From Aphanomyces cochlioides (Eukaryota > Oomycota > Saprolegniomycetes > Saprolegniales > Verrucalvaceae), in NCBI GenBank assembly GCA_019828595.1, contig JAHQRK010000001.1:2914001-2978000 (forward strand): a stretch of DNA of 64,000 nucleotides, given 5' to 3'. The position numbers were made by a program, and so were the translations under genes. The notes under the pieces are model-generated. The model had not been told where the DNA came from and made no database searches. It saw only the letters and a list, made by a program, of their open reading frames with translations. Below are positions 53,401-63,228 of this stretch, one piece after another (positions within the stretch are counted from its first letter, which is position 1; each line of letters begins with the position of its first letter).

Positions 53401-54256
53401 CCCTGCTGTCGTCGTATCGGAGATTTTGCCCTTTGTCACCAAACTCTTGACCAATGTCAACCATTCGCATGTAAGTGTACAGACTTCATCTTCCCTGACA
53501 AGTATGATCATTTAGATTGTCGTGGAAGTCCTTGAAAACTTCGACTCGTTGGGCTTTGTCTGGATTGTCAGTCGCTCCTTTTCTTACGAGATCATTTGTA
53601 GGCATTGGGGAAATCCTTGTTCCTCCAGCATTTGGCTCCTCTCTTGCTGAACTTGGTGGCCTCAAACGAATGGAAGCTTCGTGTAGCTCTTGCGTACAAT
53701 CTCGCGCCACTCGTTCGCTGGCTCGGCATTGACGAGTTTATGGCCCAATTCAAGACGGTTGTCGAGACATTGAGCCATGACGTCGTGTTCCAAGTTCGTC
53801 AACTTGCGCTCGACGCTTGGATTGTCATCTTTGAACTGCAAGCCGAGCAAACGTGGAGGCAACATGCCTTGGCCTTCATTGCCAATCTGTCTCAAGATGC
53901 CAACTACCAACTCCGTGTGTCGTGTATCCATTTCTATGCTGTAGGGATATAGAGGGATGCGTCCTAATTCTCCGTAGGCTGTCTCTGCGATGCTCCACGA
54001 CGATGAAATCACCGAGTCTGTGGTGCCAACCCTCATCAGATTCAGCCAGGTATGATGCGGCGTTACCCGAATTCCCGTCGTGACAAGAATTCAGGACCCG
54101 ATTCCAAATGTTCGAGTTGTGTGCGCTCGAGAACTCCCGAAATTCCATCTTCCTGAAGGTTCTCGAGACGAATTGGTGTCGTTGTTGGGGAACGATACGG
54201 ACCCGGACGTCGCCTACTTTGCCGTTGAACTGAGAAAGTCGGAGAGCGAAGAATAG
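50415..54256 (+). CDS. Large multi-exon protein: PDZ-like region plus PP2A/PP4-regulator-type HEAT repeats
   Basis: Exons join through about a dozen short introns. The N-terminus MGLFDALFGKPTQSKC leads to a region I do not recognise (IGDINNTTIGVVFPAFHVVLP, VGLRIEQNIRIFERTHWYFIITVVSNGSKAPQ). A PDZ-like domain follows (LYLRREDVFPCLRFVQLSTSTVIVCDVQPNSAADLSGVRPGFRLIHLNCVPVKSVHDIW) and possibly a second (CGLKFRRIFDMVFVTDSTKYGRHCGVVRGSCVLSVNG). The second half holds HEAT repeats (DNDPSVSCAARQYLPSMMSEL, NDSIRKVAAQKFVEF, MEIQKIACRGLGQVASLFG, EWKLRVALAYNLAPLVRWLG, DVVFQVRQLALDAW, DPIPNVRVVCARELPKF) like PP2A scaffold or PPP4R1 proteins, ending LRKSESEE and stop TAG at 54254. A 38-base intron after 52219 (GTAGTT...GATAG) keeps the frame; without it the locus would be two genes, ending 52223 and starting 52265. 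Confidence 0.65.
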
Positions 54257-54383
54257 ACATTGACAGCCTAGACATGATGTAATAGAGAACGTTTTGAATG
54301 GTGTGAAGGAGTAGCGTCGAGGCCGCGATTCAGAGTGGCAACACATTGTTCCCATTTCGTCAATATCTAAGGAATCCGCATCT

Positions 54384-54770
54384 CTACCACTTCGTCAACT
54401 TGTTGCGTTCATCCGCCAAAGCACGAGCTTCTTCGACCTTGTCTTCCAAATAAAACTTGAATGGGTCTTCTTGAATCTTTTGGATTTCTTCTGGCAAGAC
54501 AGCGCGCTTGTGGCTCAAGTCGGCGGCACGGGCATGGCGACGGGTGCGGGCCAACGATTCTTCGCGGCTCAACCAGCTCACGGCACGTTGAACTTCAGCG
54601 GTTTCAACGAGGGCATCGTCGTAACGAAGACCGAGCTGGCGAAGTTGTTTGCCCACGCTCTTTTGGTACAGCTTCGCGATTTGACCGAGCACCATCGTTT
54701 CTTGTCGAATATGGACAGTCAGTTCCTCGTTTGTGGCCGACAGAGAGCCACCGAATGAAAATTCATCCAT
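54384..54770 (-). CDS. QCR7: Cytochrome bc1 complex subunit 7 (QCR7/UQCRB)
   Basis: Small matrix-side subunit of respiratory complex III. The ATG at 54770 (MDEFSFGGSLSATNEELTVHIRQE) gives 128 residues, the family size; the open frame extends upstream but through AT-rich sequence. Recognisable core: LGQIAKLYQKSVGKQLRQLGLRYDDALVETAEVQRAVSWLSREESLARTRRHARAADLSHKRAVLPEEIQKIQEDPFKFYLEDKVEEARALADERNKL. This contains the LRYDD, alternating R...R-A-DLS and LP-EEIQ...D-F-YL motifs of QCR7. No cleavable presequence, as usual. Its upstream region carries the CCAAT array. Single exon. Confidence 0.85.
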   Translation of the reverse strand: MDEFSFGGSLSATNEELTVHIRQETMVLGQIAKLYQKSVGKQLRQLGLRYDDALVETAEVQRAVSWLSREESLARTRRHARAADLSHKRAVLPEEIQKIQEDPFKFYLEDKVEEARALADERNKLTKW

Positions 54771-54776
54771 TTTCAA

Positions 54777-55090
54777 CCAATCATAAGCGCCGTGAGCAAT
54801 TATCGAGCGAAATTCTATCGACGTTTTTATGCAAAGATTGAATTTATAGCCAATCAAAATACTTCAAAATTTATTAATAGCCAATCAACTCTAATTTTTT
54901 ATATTTACAACCAATAAAAAAATTCATTTAAAATATGATTTATTGCATAAAGTCGAAAATTATTTGTTGCCAATCCAAGTTTATTATTTCTATTTACAGC
55001 CAATTAATTTACTTTAAAACTTTATTTATAGCCAATCATATCGCATTATAGCATATCAATGAAAGGTCATTTTACAAGTCGCCAATCAAG
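54777..55090. promoter_or_regulatory. Array of eight CCAAT boxes in AT-rich DNA
   Basis: CCAAT occurs at about 54777, 54850, 54881, 54911, 54970, 55000, 55032 and 55082, mostly as AGCCAATCA or AGCCAATTA, spaced about 30-70 bases and all in the same orientation. The array lies directly upstream of QCR7 (leftward) and downstream of the leftward gene ending at 55072. CCAAT boxes bind NF-Y/HAP in eukaryotes; binding here is inferred. Confidence 0.55.
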
Positions 55091-56177
55091 CGAATATCGA
55101 CGGGATCTGTCGGTAGAACTTCCATGAGCTTGCGCATGCGAACCTCGCCTTGAATACCACGTAGCCATGGATATTCAGCAACGTATTTGGCCACAACTTG
55201 AGGCCATGTCAGGGACGGAAGGACTAACTTGGTGAAGGTCCCAGAAGCATGACGCCTCCGAATGTTGTCCAACATTTCTGAGTTCATGTCAGGTGAAGAT
55301 TGATCGCTACGCGGTACCAGCAGGAGTTTTTCCAGCACCATGAGCTGTTAGATCTCGGCATCCATTGAATGTTACCACCGTTTGCTTCCACATTGTCGTC
55401 TCGGCTGACTTGAAACCTAGCCGTGGGGCCAAAGACGTCAAGAATCCAGCCTTGCGGCTTGGATGAGTCAAGAGAAAGCCGACATTTGCCTCGCCATCGA
55501 ACGATGCTTCCGTGGCTGGGATATTTACAATAACGTAACAAGATTCCCTAGAAATTGCCTTTTCATCACGGTCAGTTCATCGCAGCATACTCATTGGTCT
55601 CCAACGACGAAAGCACTTCGGGGGGTAAGTCGAATTGCTCAAGTTCGTCGAGGATGGAGTCTCCAGGGATTAAACGGACTCTTTGAGACCATTCTGCACT
55701 GAGATTCAGTGTTCCAGGGGATAAACCCACGGATGGAATGGCCTCAGGTTTAGCTGTCTTTGGCTTCTTTTTGAGTCGATCTGTTTCATCATCGTCGCTA
55801 TCACTGTCACTCTCAAAGGATGTTCGAACTGGTGGCTTAATTGTACCTAGGCATTGTAAATCTTTCACGGCGCAGAAATCCGCGTCTGTACTTGGAAAGC
55901 ATCGCAAAACATCCTGAGCAAACTCCAAGACTGAGCTATTGGCAGCTACTACACATGCTGAAGCTGGAAGTTGGGCTAGTACGAGAGTCGGATATTTGGA
56001 TTTGGGAACACGAAATGTCAAGCATGTCATTTGAAGCCGTGTTGGTGGTTCTGGAACTTGGGACAGAACAGCGCATGAGTCACTCACGCTACAAGACAGA
56101 GCTGATCAGAGTTCTGGAGCTTTGTTGATGCACCTGACATCCTTCCAGCCTGCTTCGTCTTGCTGAAGGACCCACAT
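55072..56177 (-). CDS. Hypothetical acidic multi-exon protein
   Basis: Exon 1 starts MWVLQQDEAGWKDVS (ATG 56177). A 45-base intron (GTGCAT...CTTGTAG) leads to VSDSCAVLSQVPEPPTRLQMTCLTFRVPKSKYPTLVLAQLPASACVVAANSS. An acidic linker (SFESDSDSDDDETDRLKKKPKTAKPE) and LIPGDSILDELEQFDLPPEVLSSLETN follow. Later exons read HGSIVRWRGKCRLSLDSSKPQGWILDVFGPTARFQVSRDDN and LMVLEKLLLVPRSDQSSPDMNSEMLDNIRRRHASGTFTKLVLPSLTWPQVVAKYVAEYPWLRG. The GWILDVFGPTARFQV stretch recalls the Gar1/Naf1 beta-barrel (DEVFGPV), but evidence is thin. Acidic plus basic tracts suggest a nuclear protein. The stop is at 55072. Function unknown. Confidence 0.6.
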
Positions 56178-56491
56178 GAGAATATCCGTATTTTAAAAAA
56201 ATCTTTTAACTTTAAAAAGATTTTTTTTAAATTTTGTATTACGCCATCTCAAAATGATGACTTCAACAGCATGTCTCGGACCATTTTTTTACATTAATAT
56301 AATAAAAATAATAAAAGAAAACGTAATTATTCTTTTAATGTTTTTAAAATATAATAAGAACTTTTAAGCACACCTGTCCGAGTTTGTTGGAAGCGTATTC
56401 CACAGGACAAGTTGATGACGACATCAACAGCGCCGCCAACTTGGCCTTTCATGCATGATCTATCCACATCTTGCTCATTTCCAAACCTACC
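56178..56491. other. AT-rich divergent spacer
   Basis: Between the hypothetical gene (leftward) and the Macro-sirtuin gene (rightward). It contains a T/A tract of low complexity at 56190-56360 and no gene. Confidence 0.4.
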
Positions 56492-58225
56492 ATGAGCCAA
56501 CAACGCACTCTTCTTACAAATATCGCTCTCCACCTCTTACGTGAGCAGAAGCATCGCCATTCAGTGTCAGAGCACGCTTTGCGCAATGTGCCAGCTTCGC
56601 AGCTTCGGTTGTTCATCCGAGAATCGCTGACGACGCGTGCGCCAGAACGAGCCATCGAATCTCTCTTTGAGCTTGTCGACAAACTTCTTGAGTTCGAACT
56701 CGACAAACGCGTCGTTATCCAAGCGAGTGACATTCCACCAGTAGCTGAACAAGGCCCACTTTCACGCATTGCCCTCTTCCATGGAGACATTACAACTTTG
56801 GCTATTGATGTGATTGTGAATGCTGCAAATACTGCCATGCTCGGCTGCTTTCAACCCACACACAAGTGCATCGATAATATCATCCACGACCATGCTGGCC
56901 CCCGTTTGCGCATCGCATGCTTCCAAGTCCGTCCTGATTCCTTTGGCGACCGTCTGCCCACTGGAAAATCCTTCATCACTCCTGGCTTTGCGCTACCCGC
57001 GGCCTATGTATCACATACAGTTGGGCCACAACTCCGACGCGGGTCCAAACCATCGGCGAAAGATCAGGCTGATTTGAATTCATGCTACACGACAACCTTG
57101 GACGAAACCCTTCACAAACTTGGACCGACTTCCAAGGCCTCAGTCGCTTTCCCATGCATTTCCACTGGGCTCTTCGGTTATCCCGCTGACCAGGCGACGC
57201 CCATTGCTGTCAAGACCGTCTTGAAATGGCTGGAAGAACACCCTCAACTCGACTGGAAGGTCATTTTCAACACTTTTCTTCCCTCGGATGCTCAGCTTTA
57301 CCGATCGACAATTGTTTCTCTCTACGGTGTCAATCCTTCAGCGCCGGTATCATCTACATCTGCTACCCTTCAATCTGCTGCTCAGCTCATTCGCGACGCG
57401 GATTATCTTTTGGTCACTGCTGGTGCTGGTCTCTCAGCCGCTGCTGGACTAGACTACACGTCCGAAGAGGTCTTTGCCAAGCACCACATGCCCATGGTAC
57501 GTCAAGGTTATCGCAATATGTACGAGTTCATCGGCCATACCGACTGGACTGAAGCTCTCCAGTGGGGTTACCTTTTCGCCCAGGCAAACCTCGCGCGGTT
57601 CAACTGGAAGCCCACAGCTCCAGTGTATACGCTGGTCAAGCAGCTCGTGGAAGCCAAGGCATCATTTATTCAAACGTCCAACGCAGACGGCATGTTTGAA
57701 CAGCAAGGCTTTCCCAAGGACAAAATTTACACTGTCCAAGGCGATTATAGCCGCATCCAGTGCCTCCGACGTTGCCGCGACACGAGCGTTTGGGACATCA
57801 AGCCGTTCATGGAGCGTGGACTGGCATGTCAAGATCCTGACACGTACGAGCTTACAGATCCGTCGGCGATACCTCGATGTCCCAACTGTGGCAGCGAATT
57901 GATGCTCAATGTGCGCGGTGGTGACTGGTTCATCGAAGAAGTCCATGAACCACAAAGGAGGGCATTCGACGCATGGCTCGCCAATGCATTAAATGCCGTG
58001 GAAACACAAAAGAAGAAGCTCGTCGTGCTTGAAATTGGTGCAGGCTTCAACACACCAGGCGTCCTCCGCTTCCCCAACGAAGAGCTCGCAGAAATGGACA
58101 ACGTGGCGCTCGTGCGGCTCAACATGCAGTACGAGGAAGTTCCTCTGACATCGAATGGCATTGGAATCAAGGAAGACGCGACGAAAGCTCTCCAAGCTAT
58201 CGTCGATGTCGCCCTTGCCAAGTAA
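56492..58225 (+). CDS. Zinc-Macro domain fused to SirTM-class sirtuin
   Basis: Single exon, 577 residues from ATG 56492 (MSQQRTLLTNIALHLL). The N-terminal helical part is followed by a macrodomain: ALFHGDITTLAIDVIVNAANTAMLGCFQPTHKCIDNIIHDHAGPRLR. This contains the Zn-Macro ligands C119, H124 and C126, then CISTGLFGYP. Zn-Macro enzymes remove ADP-ribose. From about residue 300 a sirtuin fold follows: ADYLLVTAGAGLSAAAGLDY (NAD site), FIQTSNADGMFEQQGF, then YTVQGDYS, where the canonical catalytic His is Gln (about 416), and a zinc pair in CPNCG. Gln at this position and the SNADG motif are features of SirTM, a protein ADP-ribosyltransferase class known from bacteria and some fungi. In bacteria the two act on lipoylated GcvH-L. 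The target here is unknown. The close is GAGFNTPGVLRFPNEELA. No introns. Confidence 0.9.
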   Translation: MSQQRTLLTNIALHLLREQKHRHSVSEHALRNVPASQLRLFIRESLTTRAPERAIESLFELVDKLLEFELDKRVVIQASDIPPVAEQGPLSRIALFHGDITTLAIDVIVNAANTAMLGCFQPTHKCIDNIIHDHAGPRLRIACFQVRPDSFGDRLPTGKSFITPGFALPAAYVSHTVGPQLRRGSKPSAKDQADLNSCYTTTLDETLHKLGPTSKASVAFPCISTGLFGYPADQATPIAVKTVLKWLEEHPQLDWKVIFNTFLPSDAQLYRSTIVSLYGVNPSAPVSSTSATLQSAAQLIRDADYLLVTAGAGLSAAAGLDYTSEEVFAKHHMPMVRQGYRNMYEFIGHTDWTEALQWGYLFAQANLARFNWKPTAPVYTLVKQLVEAKASFIQTSNADGMFEQQGFPKDKIYTVQGDYSRIQCLRRCRDTSVWDIKPFMERGLACQDPDTYELTDPSAIPRCPNCGSELMLNVRGGDWFIEEVHEPQRRAFDAWLANALNAVETQKKKLVVLEIGAGFNTPGVLRFPNEELAEMDNVALVRLNMQYEEVPLTSNGIGIKEDATKALQAIVDVALAK

Positions 58226-58648
58226 TATCGCCTATATCAGCCATCCCTAAGTAATGCAACCAATTCAGAATCTTGCTCCATCGTTGCTTCTTTCCCATCT
58301 GAAATCCATGCAGAGTACAGCAGGACTCCATTGCGACTTGGGTCGGCTCGTGTCTAATGGAACTCATTTTGCATTCTCGTCAGATTTTATTTTACGAACT
58401 TGGTTAAGTGAGCTTGGAGTGGTGTGCGCCTGGCAATCATCTTCATTACTCTCGCGTTTCCTCTCCAGTGTCTTTATGGTTGTCGCACTGACGGTGCAGC
58501 GCCTTAGAGATGAGCTCGTTGGCTTGTCACAGTATGTTACGCGATGGGTGGTTTTACACCAAGACAGAGAAGCCACTGGGAAAACGGCGTATGCGGATTT
58601 GTAGCTCATCGGAGAGTATTTTCCAACTTGTTTCGACGCCACAACATC
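58226..58648. other. Intergenic stretch
   Basis: A 116-codon rightward frame (58254-58604) is open but has no domain or convincing context; I do not call it. Promoter of the Thr-rich gene. Confidence 0.35.
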
Positions 58649-59302
58649 ATGCAAACCTTCGCGTTTCTACTTGTCATCGCTGCCGCTGCGGTGGCCAACC
58701 AAGTCAATGTGTCGGACACGTCAAATACCGCCACATTGGCTCCGACGACGACTCTCGCCACTGACGCTCCAACGACTACAACATTGATCCCCAAGGAAAC
58801 GACCCATTTGCCCCAGACGACAAAGTCCGTTGAGACGACTGCCCCCGTAACAACATCCGCGAGCGAAACAAATGCCCCAACGACGAATGCGGCGACCACC
58901 ATTGCTCCCACAACGTCTGCTCCTTTGAAAACTACAACACCAACAACTTCACCGGCTCCCACCACGACTGTGTCAACGGAGCCTGAAGCCTCCCTTTTCA
59001 AGGCGGTGGCAGCCACCTCAGCGGGCAATACCAACATTACGAGTAACATCAGCTCGACGACTGCCCCCATTACAACGGAGGCCGTCATGTCAACTCCTGC
59101 TGGCAATACCACCGACGACAACAGCACCATTTCGTCGATTGATGCGCCGCTTGCGACTGATGCGGAGATGAGCACTGATGCTCCTACAGATTCTACTGAA
59201 ACGACGACGGCTCCTCCCAAGACTACTTCTGCACCTACCAGTGGTGTTGTGGCGTTGACAGCTGTGAGCCTTGCTTTCTCGATGATTGCCTCTCTATCGT
59301 AA
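58649..59302 (+). CDS. Thr-rich, probably GPI-anchored surface protein (mucin-like)
   Basis: 217 residues from ATG 58649 (MQTFAFLLVIAAAAVANQ, signal peptide). The body is dominated by Thr, Ala, Pro and Ser (TTTLATDAPTTTTLIPK, TNAATTIAPTTSAPLKTTTPTTSPAPTTT) with several N-x-T/S sites (NVSDTSN, NTNITSNISST, GNTTDDNSTIS). It is expected to be heavily O-glycosylated. The C-terminus PTSGVVALTAVSLAFSMIASLS is a hydrophobic tail preceded by small residues, fitting a GPI-attachment signal. Such proteins coat walls or spores in oomycetes. The upstream start at 58544 is rejected because it puts non-secretory sequence before the signal peptide. Repeats on the opposite strand are only composition shadows. 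Confidence 0.82.
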   Translation: MQTFAFLLVIAAAAVANQVNVSDTSNTATLAPTTTLATDAPTTTTLIPKETTHLPQTTKSVETTAPVTTSASETNAPTTNAATTIAPTTSAPLKTTTPTTSPAPTTTVSTEPEASLFKAVAATSAGNTNITSNISSTTAPITTEAVMSTPAGNTTDDNSTISSIDAPLATDAEMSTDAPTDSTETTTAPPKTTSAPTSGVVALTAVSLAFSMIASLS

Positions 59303-59432
59303 ACTCAAGCGTCAGCTCGATGTAGAACTCCTAAAGATATACACTCAAACGAGAACTGTTGCCTGATGGATTAATAACTTGTTGCGTTGATACGTTCTGG
59401 CCTAATCTGTTTGATGCGATCAACATCGGTGC

Positions 59433-59477
59433 AGAGTCGATCTCAATGGAGCCACTCCCAAGTTTGCATCCTCAATG
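59433..59477 (+). repeat. Dispersed repeat, copy A
   Basis: AGAGTCGATCTCA followed by CACTCCCAAGTTTG, matching copy B at 62457 at roughly 85% over 43 bases. Confidence 0.6.
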
Positions 59478-61147
59478 ACCGATTAACGTGAGCATCCATT
59501 CACCGTCGAGTTGGAAAACCAACATGAACACAGCCACGTTACTCTCGACAGTGTGCAGGATGAGCTGCTGAGTTGCTACACCTGCCCCAGTTCAACCAGT
59601 GGTCCAAACGGAGCCGCCATGGAACTCATGTTTGAGTCAAACTTGGATCCATGAACGTTGTTTCGACGAATGGTCCATCAGGCATCTCTGGACGGAACAT
59701 GGCTTCGTTGACGTGGTGGGATGGACGATCTCATGTTTTGAAATCAAGATTGGAGCGATGTCAATTTCAATCGCCTGGCTCACTAACGTCATGGTGGAAT
59801 ACCGATGCCACGACGAAGCTCTGGCTCATGCTGTTCACTGAATGAGGCTTTGATGTTTCAAGTTGCAAGATCGTTCGCCTGTGAGGTTGAATAATCTAGC
59901 ACAGCGCTCGACGACAGGCTACATAGTTGAGCTATATGTACTCCACTCTGGGCTGTCACGTTGGTGATCGAAGTGAATTGGTGCGGCAACTCATGCAGCC
60001 TCAATGTTCGCTGAGCTCGTGCAACGAAGCGACGTCTGTCCAAATCCATCAGTCGGCCTTGTGAATTCTCGGACAATCAGTTATCTTGGGATTGCCATTG
60101 TATTGAAAAGTATTCGCCGATGCCAAGCGGACGCAGCTTTGAGAGCCTAGCTCATGGGCAGGCTTTCATCATATTTAGAAAATGTATTGAATACAACAAG
60201 AACAAGACTTGCCAGTCCATCAAGGATAGACAAAAGGGTGAGCTTTAGCAATCTAGCCCGTCGATCCGATTTATTGCAAGTTCGTGGGACGACGAGGTCT
60301 CACCTCCTTGCCACCGCCACTGCTGCAGAGGGACCAACTCCAATCTGATCCTTTGGAACTGACGACGTAGAGTGCAAGAAATATGGCAGTTTGAGGCACA
60401 GAAACGAACGTGAGTGTGTAGAGCATCGCCATGGGACTCGCAATATGTTGTTGTGTCATGGCTGGTCGCGTAAATCACATCGACCATAAACGTCCCATGC
60501 TCGCATGGCTTGTGTCATATGAAGACACGGAAAACATAATCAGACTTATTGCCAATCAGACAGTTTGATGTTACGTATACAGCGCTATAGAGCGCGTCTG
60601 TGGCTACATATTAAGCCTACTTGGGGCCCAAGAAGTGAAATAGTCGCTATGTACCGACGTCCCGAAGTTGACCATCGGCGGACTTTGAAAAAATTTCATT
60701 CTCCGGAATTTGTGGGCGATTTTATCAAGTTTCAGAGCATTTGTGGCACAAATTGTCCCAAATTTTCAAGAAAATCAAAATTTTCTTGTCAGTTGTTTTC
60801 ATACATTTTCATGACCACATATAATTTTTACGGATTTTGTGGGACAGAGTCCCACACTATAAATTTATAGGGTTTTGACCATCGACGTCTTTTCTTTTGT
60901 GAAAGTGCCAAAATGACAGCCCCGACCTACCAGGAACTCGACTGCTAGAGCGGTCATTACAACGTTTACATGTCTTGTGATGCCTGATTTAAGCTTGAAA
61001 ACAAGATTTTCGGTGTCCTATTGTGAAAGAAAAATGAAAAAACAGAATATTTTATCCTGGTCATAAAACGACCAAAAATGAACTATGACCGCAGTCATGA
61101 CCGAGAAAACTCCATATAGTTCCGAAAAATATATCTGCAAAATATTT

Positions 61148-61718
61148 GAGCGCGTTCGGTGGCCACAAAATAATATGATATTTTTAAAATATCATGAAAA
61201 AAATCGATATCATGATATTGGGTTTCGTATACAGCGTTCGGTTGTCATCGTTATATCATGAACTTTCAGAAAAATATCATTATAACATCGTGAAAAAATA
61301 TACACCTCTGACCCTGTATATTTATATTGGAATATCGTTGAAGGTGCTTTGTGGTCGGCCTGAATGGCACTCGAGTCTCAAGGAAGGGTGGATCTACGTG
61401 AGAGGTCCACCGAGAAGCACGAAGACAAGCACTGTCGTCGACGCTCGTTCATACTATTGATTACCAGTTGCTATACAACGACTCACTTATGCTACGAAGC
61501 GTGTCGAACGTCGGCGTTGACTGACGCAGCATACATACATGAGATTCCGGTTAGCGAGCGTATGAACCGGACACAGATGAAAACATGAAATTTGAATGTA
61601 AACCGAACGCGCTTGATATAAAACGATATCTGTGAAATAATGACATTTTGCTTGAATCAAATATAGCAATTTCATGACATGAAATATCACAATATTTCGT
61701 TGACCACCGAACGCGCTC
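61148..61718. mobile_element. MITE-like element with nested inverted termini
   Basis: Perfect 15-base terminal inverted repeats GAGCGCGTTCGGTGG (61148-61162) and its complement (61704-61718) bound a 571-base AT-rich, non-coding segment. A second, inner pair with the same core is at 61231-61242 (ACAGCGTTCGGT) and 61601-61613 (AACCGAACGCGCT). Short palindromes (ATGATATTTT...AAAATATCAT) lie just inside the left end. No transposase. No clear target-site duplication. Confidence 0.6.
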
Positions 61719-62456
61719 TTACAATAAATAGGTCCAAAATGCCATTTTGAGGCCAAATGCAATATTTAGGTCAAAATATGACCTTGTTTATCTCCAAGAG
61801 TTTTGAACCAAATCCAATATTTTTGGTTGGGATATACTCACTGGAGGCTCTCAAAATGCCATTTGACAAGATGGAGGTTTTACCTCTATTTTGAATATGC
61901 CACAAATCGTTGATCCCAATTTAGCTGAAAATGGCATATTGATTTTGAATTTTTGCCAGACGCACCCTAAACTTGATTTAAACATATTCTAAACATATGC
62001 TTTCTCAATAACTTCAATACAATCCAAAATGTGAAGAAAGTTGTTTTTTGTGTTTTTGCGAAAATAAGATTCCAGAGTTCAAAAACTTCAAAGCCGATTA
62101 TCTCAGCAATTAATTTTGCGAGGAAGTCCGATTTTGTTTTCCGTGTCTTCATATGTAATTTCTCTTGACCAGTTCTACTTTTGCCCCTTCCTGCCTCAAT
62201 TGTATCCATGAAAATCAAGCGGTCGCTCGTCACTACGAAGTTTATCAAGTCGTCCGACCCACAACATGCCCGTTCCTACCTGGGCCGTGAGCAACCCGAC
62301 GTGATTCTTCCGAAAGTATGATTCACCAACAAAGCAGCATGACAAGACAGACGGTCTGAGCTCTCCGACAAAGAATCGGTCGATCAGGCATTCCATCTGT
62401 GAGATTCAACACAAATGTCTTCTTTGTCTCAAGATGCTTTCTGATGACACAGTGGT

Positions 62457-62501
62457 CGAGAGTCGATCTCACTCGAGTCACTCCCAAGTTTGTATCCCCA
62501 A
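62457..62501 (+). repeat. Dispersed repeat, copy B
   Basis: CGAGAGTCGATCTCACTCGAG then TCACTCCCAAGTTTGTATCC; counterpart of copy A at 59433, same orientation. Confidence 0.6.
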
Positions 62502-63228
62502 CCCACCGGAAACTCCGCGCGAGGACTCAGTCGTAGCTAAGCAGCCGTTGACAGTGCGGAGCGTTGTCAGTGCGGAGCGTTGTCAACTGATAAACACTTG
62601 CAAGTTGTACAAAGAGTTTGTATGGAAAGTTTGAAACACATCTTCATAACGTTATAGAATTTGTATTGTCAAATCGATTCAAAGCTGTCGAATCGAATAG
62701 ACTTGACAAATCGATTTGAGAATCGACTAGCCAATCAGATTGCGCATATATTTATTTTCAGCCAATAATATGTCTTTAGATTTGCCCAGACTCGTGTGCC
62801 CGCCTTGACGTCGACAGAAAAATCGCAATAACAATGCTTCCTTGCGCAGAAGCTGCGCATCCCACATGTGGCTGATGGCTCTAGGAGCAACTCTTTGAAT
62901 GATATATGAAGAGAAAAGACATTCAAAACCGTTTCGGCAAATCGACTGGAAAGTCCAAATTTGTGCACAATATGAGGGTTTAAAACAGTAAGGGGGTTAT
63001 TCTGGAGGAGTGCCGATGATGTTGGTGAATCGCACCAGGTGTTTGTTGGGGGGTGTAAGAAATTTGACAAGGAAGATGAAAACTTTGCTTACGGACAGTC
63101 TTTAGGGTCAGTTCCAAGTAAAATTGAAAAGAGACGCAAAATCAGTTCCAAGTAAAATGCCTCTGATAGTTTGTCTGTCATGTCATTGGCCAATATATAA
63201 TGTGCTATGATTGGTTGTGTTTAATCTC

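Larger units (their letters stand above)
59303..63228. other. Gene-poor region with repeats
   Basis: Nearly 4 kb without a supported gene. Rightward frames near 59599-59845 and a leftward frame 60459-60271 (MAMLYTLTFVSVPQTAIFLALYVV, one hydrophobic stretch) are too weak to call. It contains a MITE-like element (61148-61718), a dispersed repeat pair (about 59433 and 62457) and long AT-rich segments. Confidence 0.5.

Noticed and set aside
54787..55060. Possible CRISPR-like or satellite array because of repeated GCCAATCA
   Set aside because: Units share only 8-9 bases and spacing varies from about 30 to 70, so there are no true repeats; best read as CCAAT boxes.
58606..59220. Leftward 204-codon Val/Ala-rich frame
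   Set aside because: Antisense of the Thr-rich surface protein; ACN codons read backwards give Val/Gly-rich strings.
60271..60459. 62-codon leftward frame with one hydrophobic stretch
   Set aside because: Too short and isolated, in repeat-rich DNA; could be a membrane-protein relic but cannot be supported.
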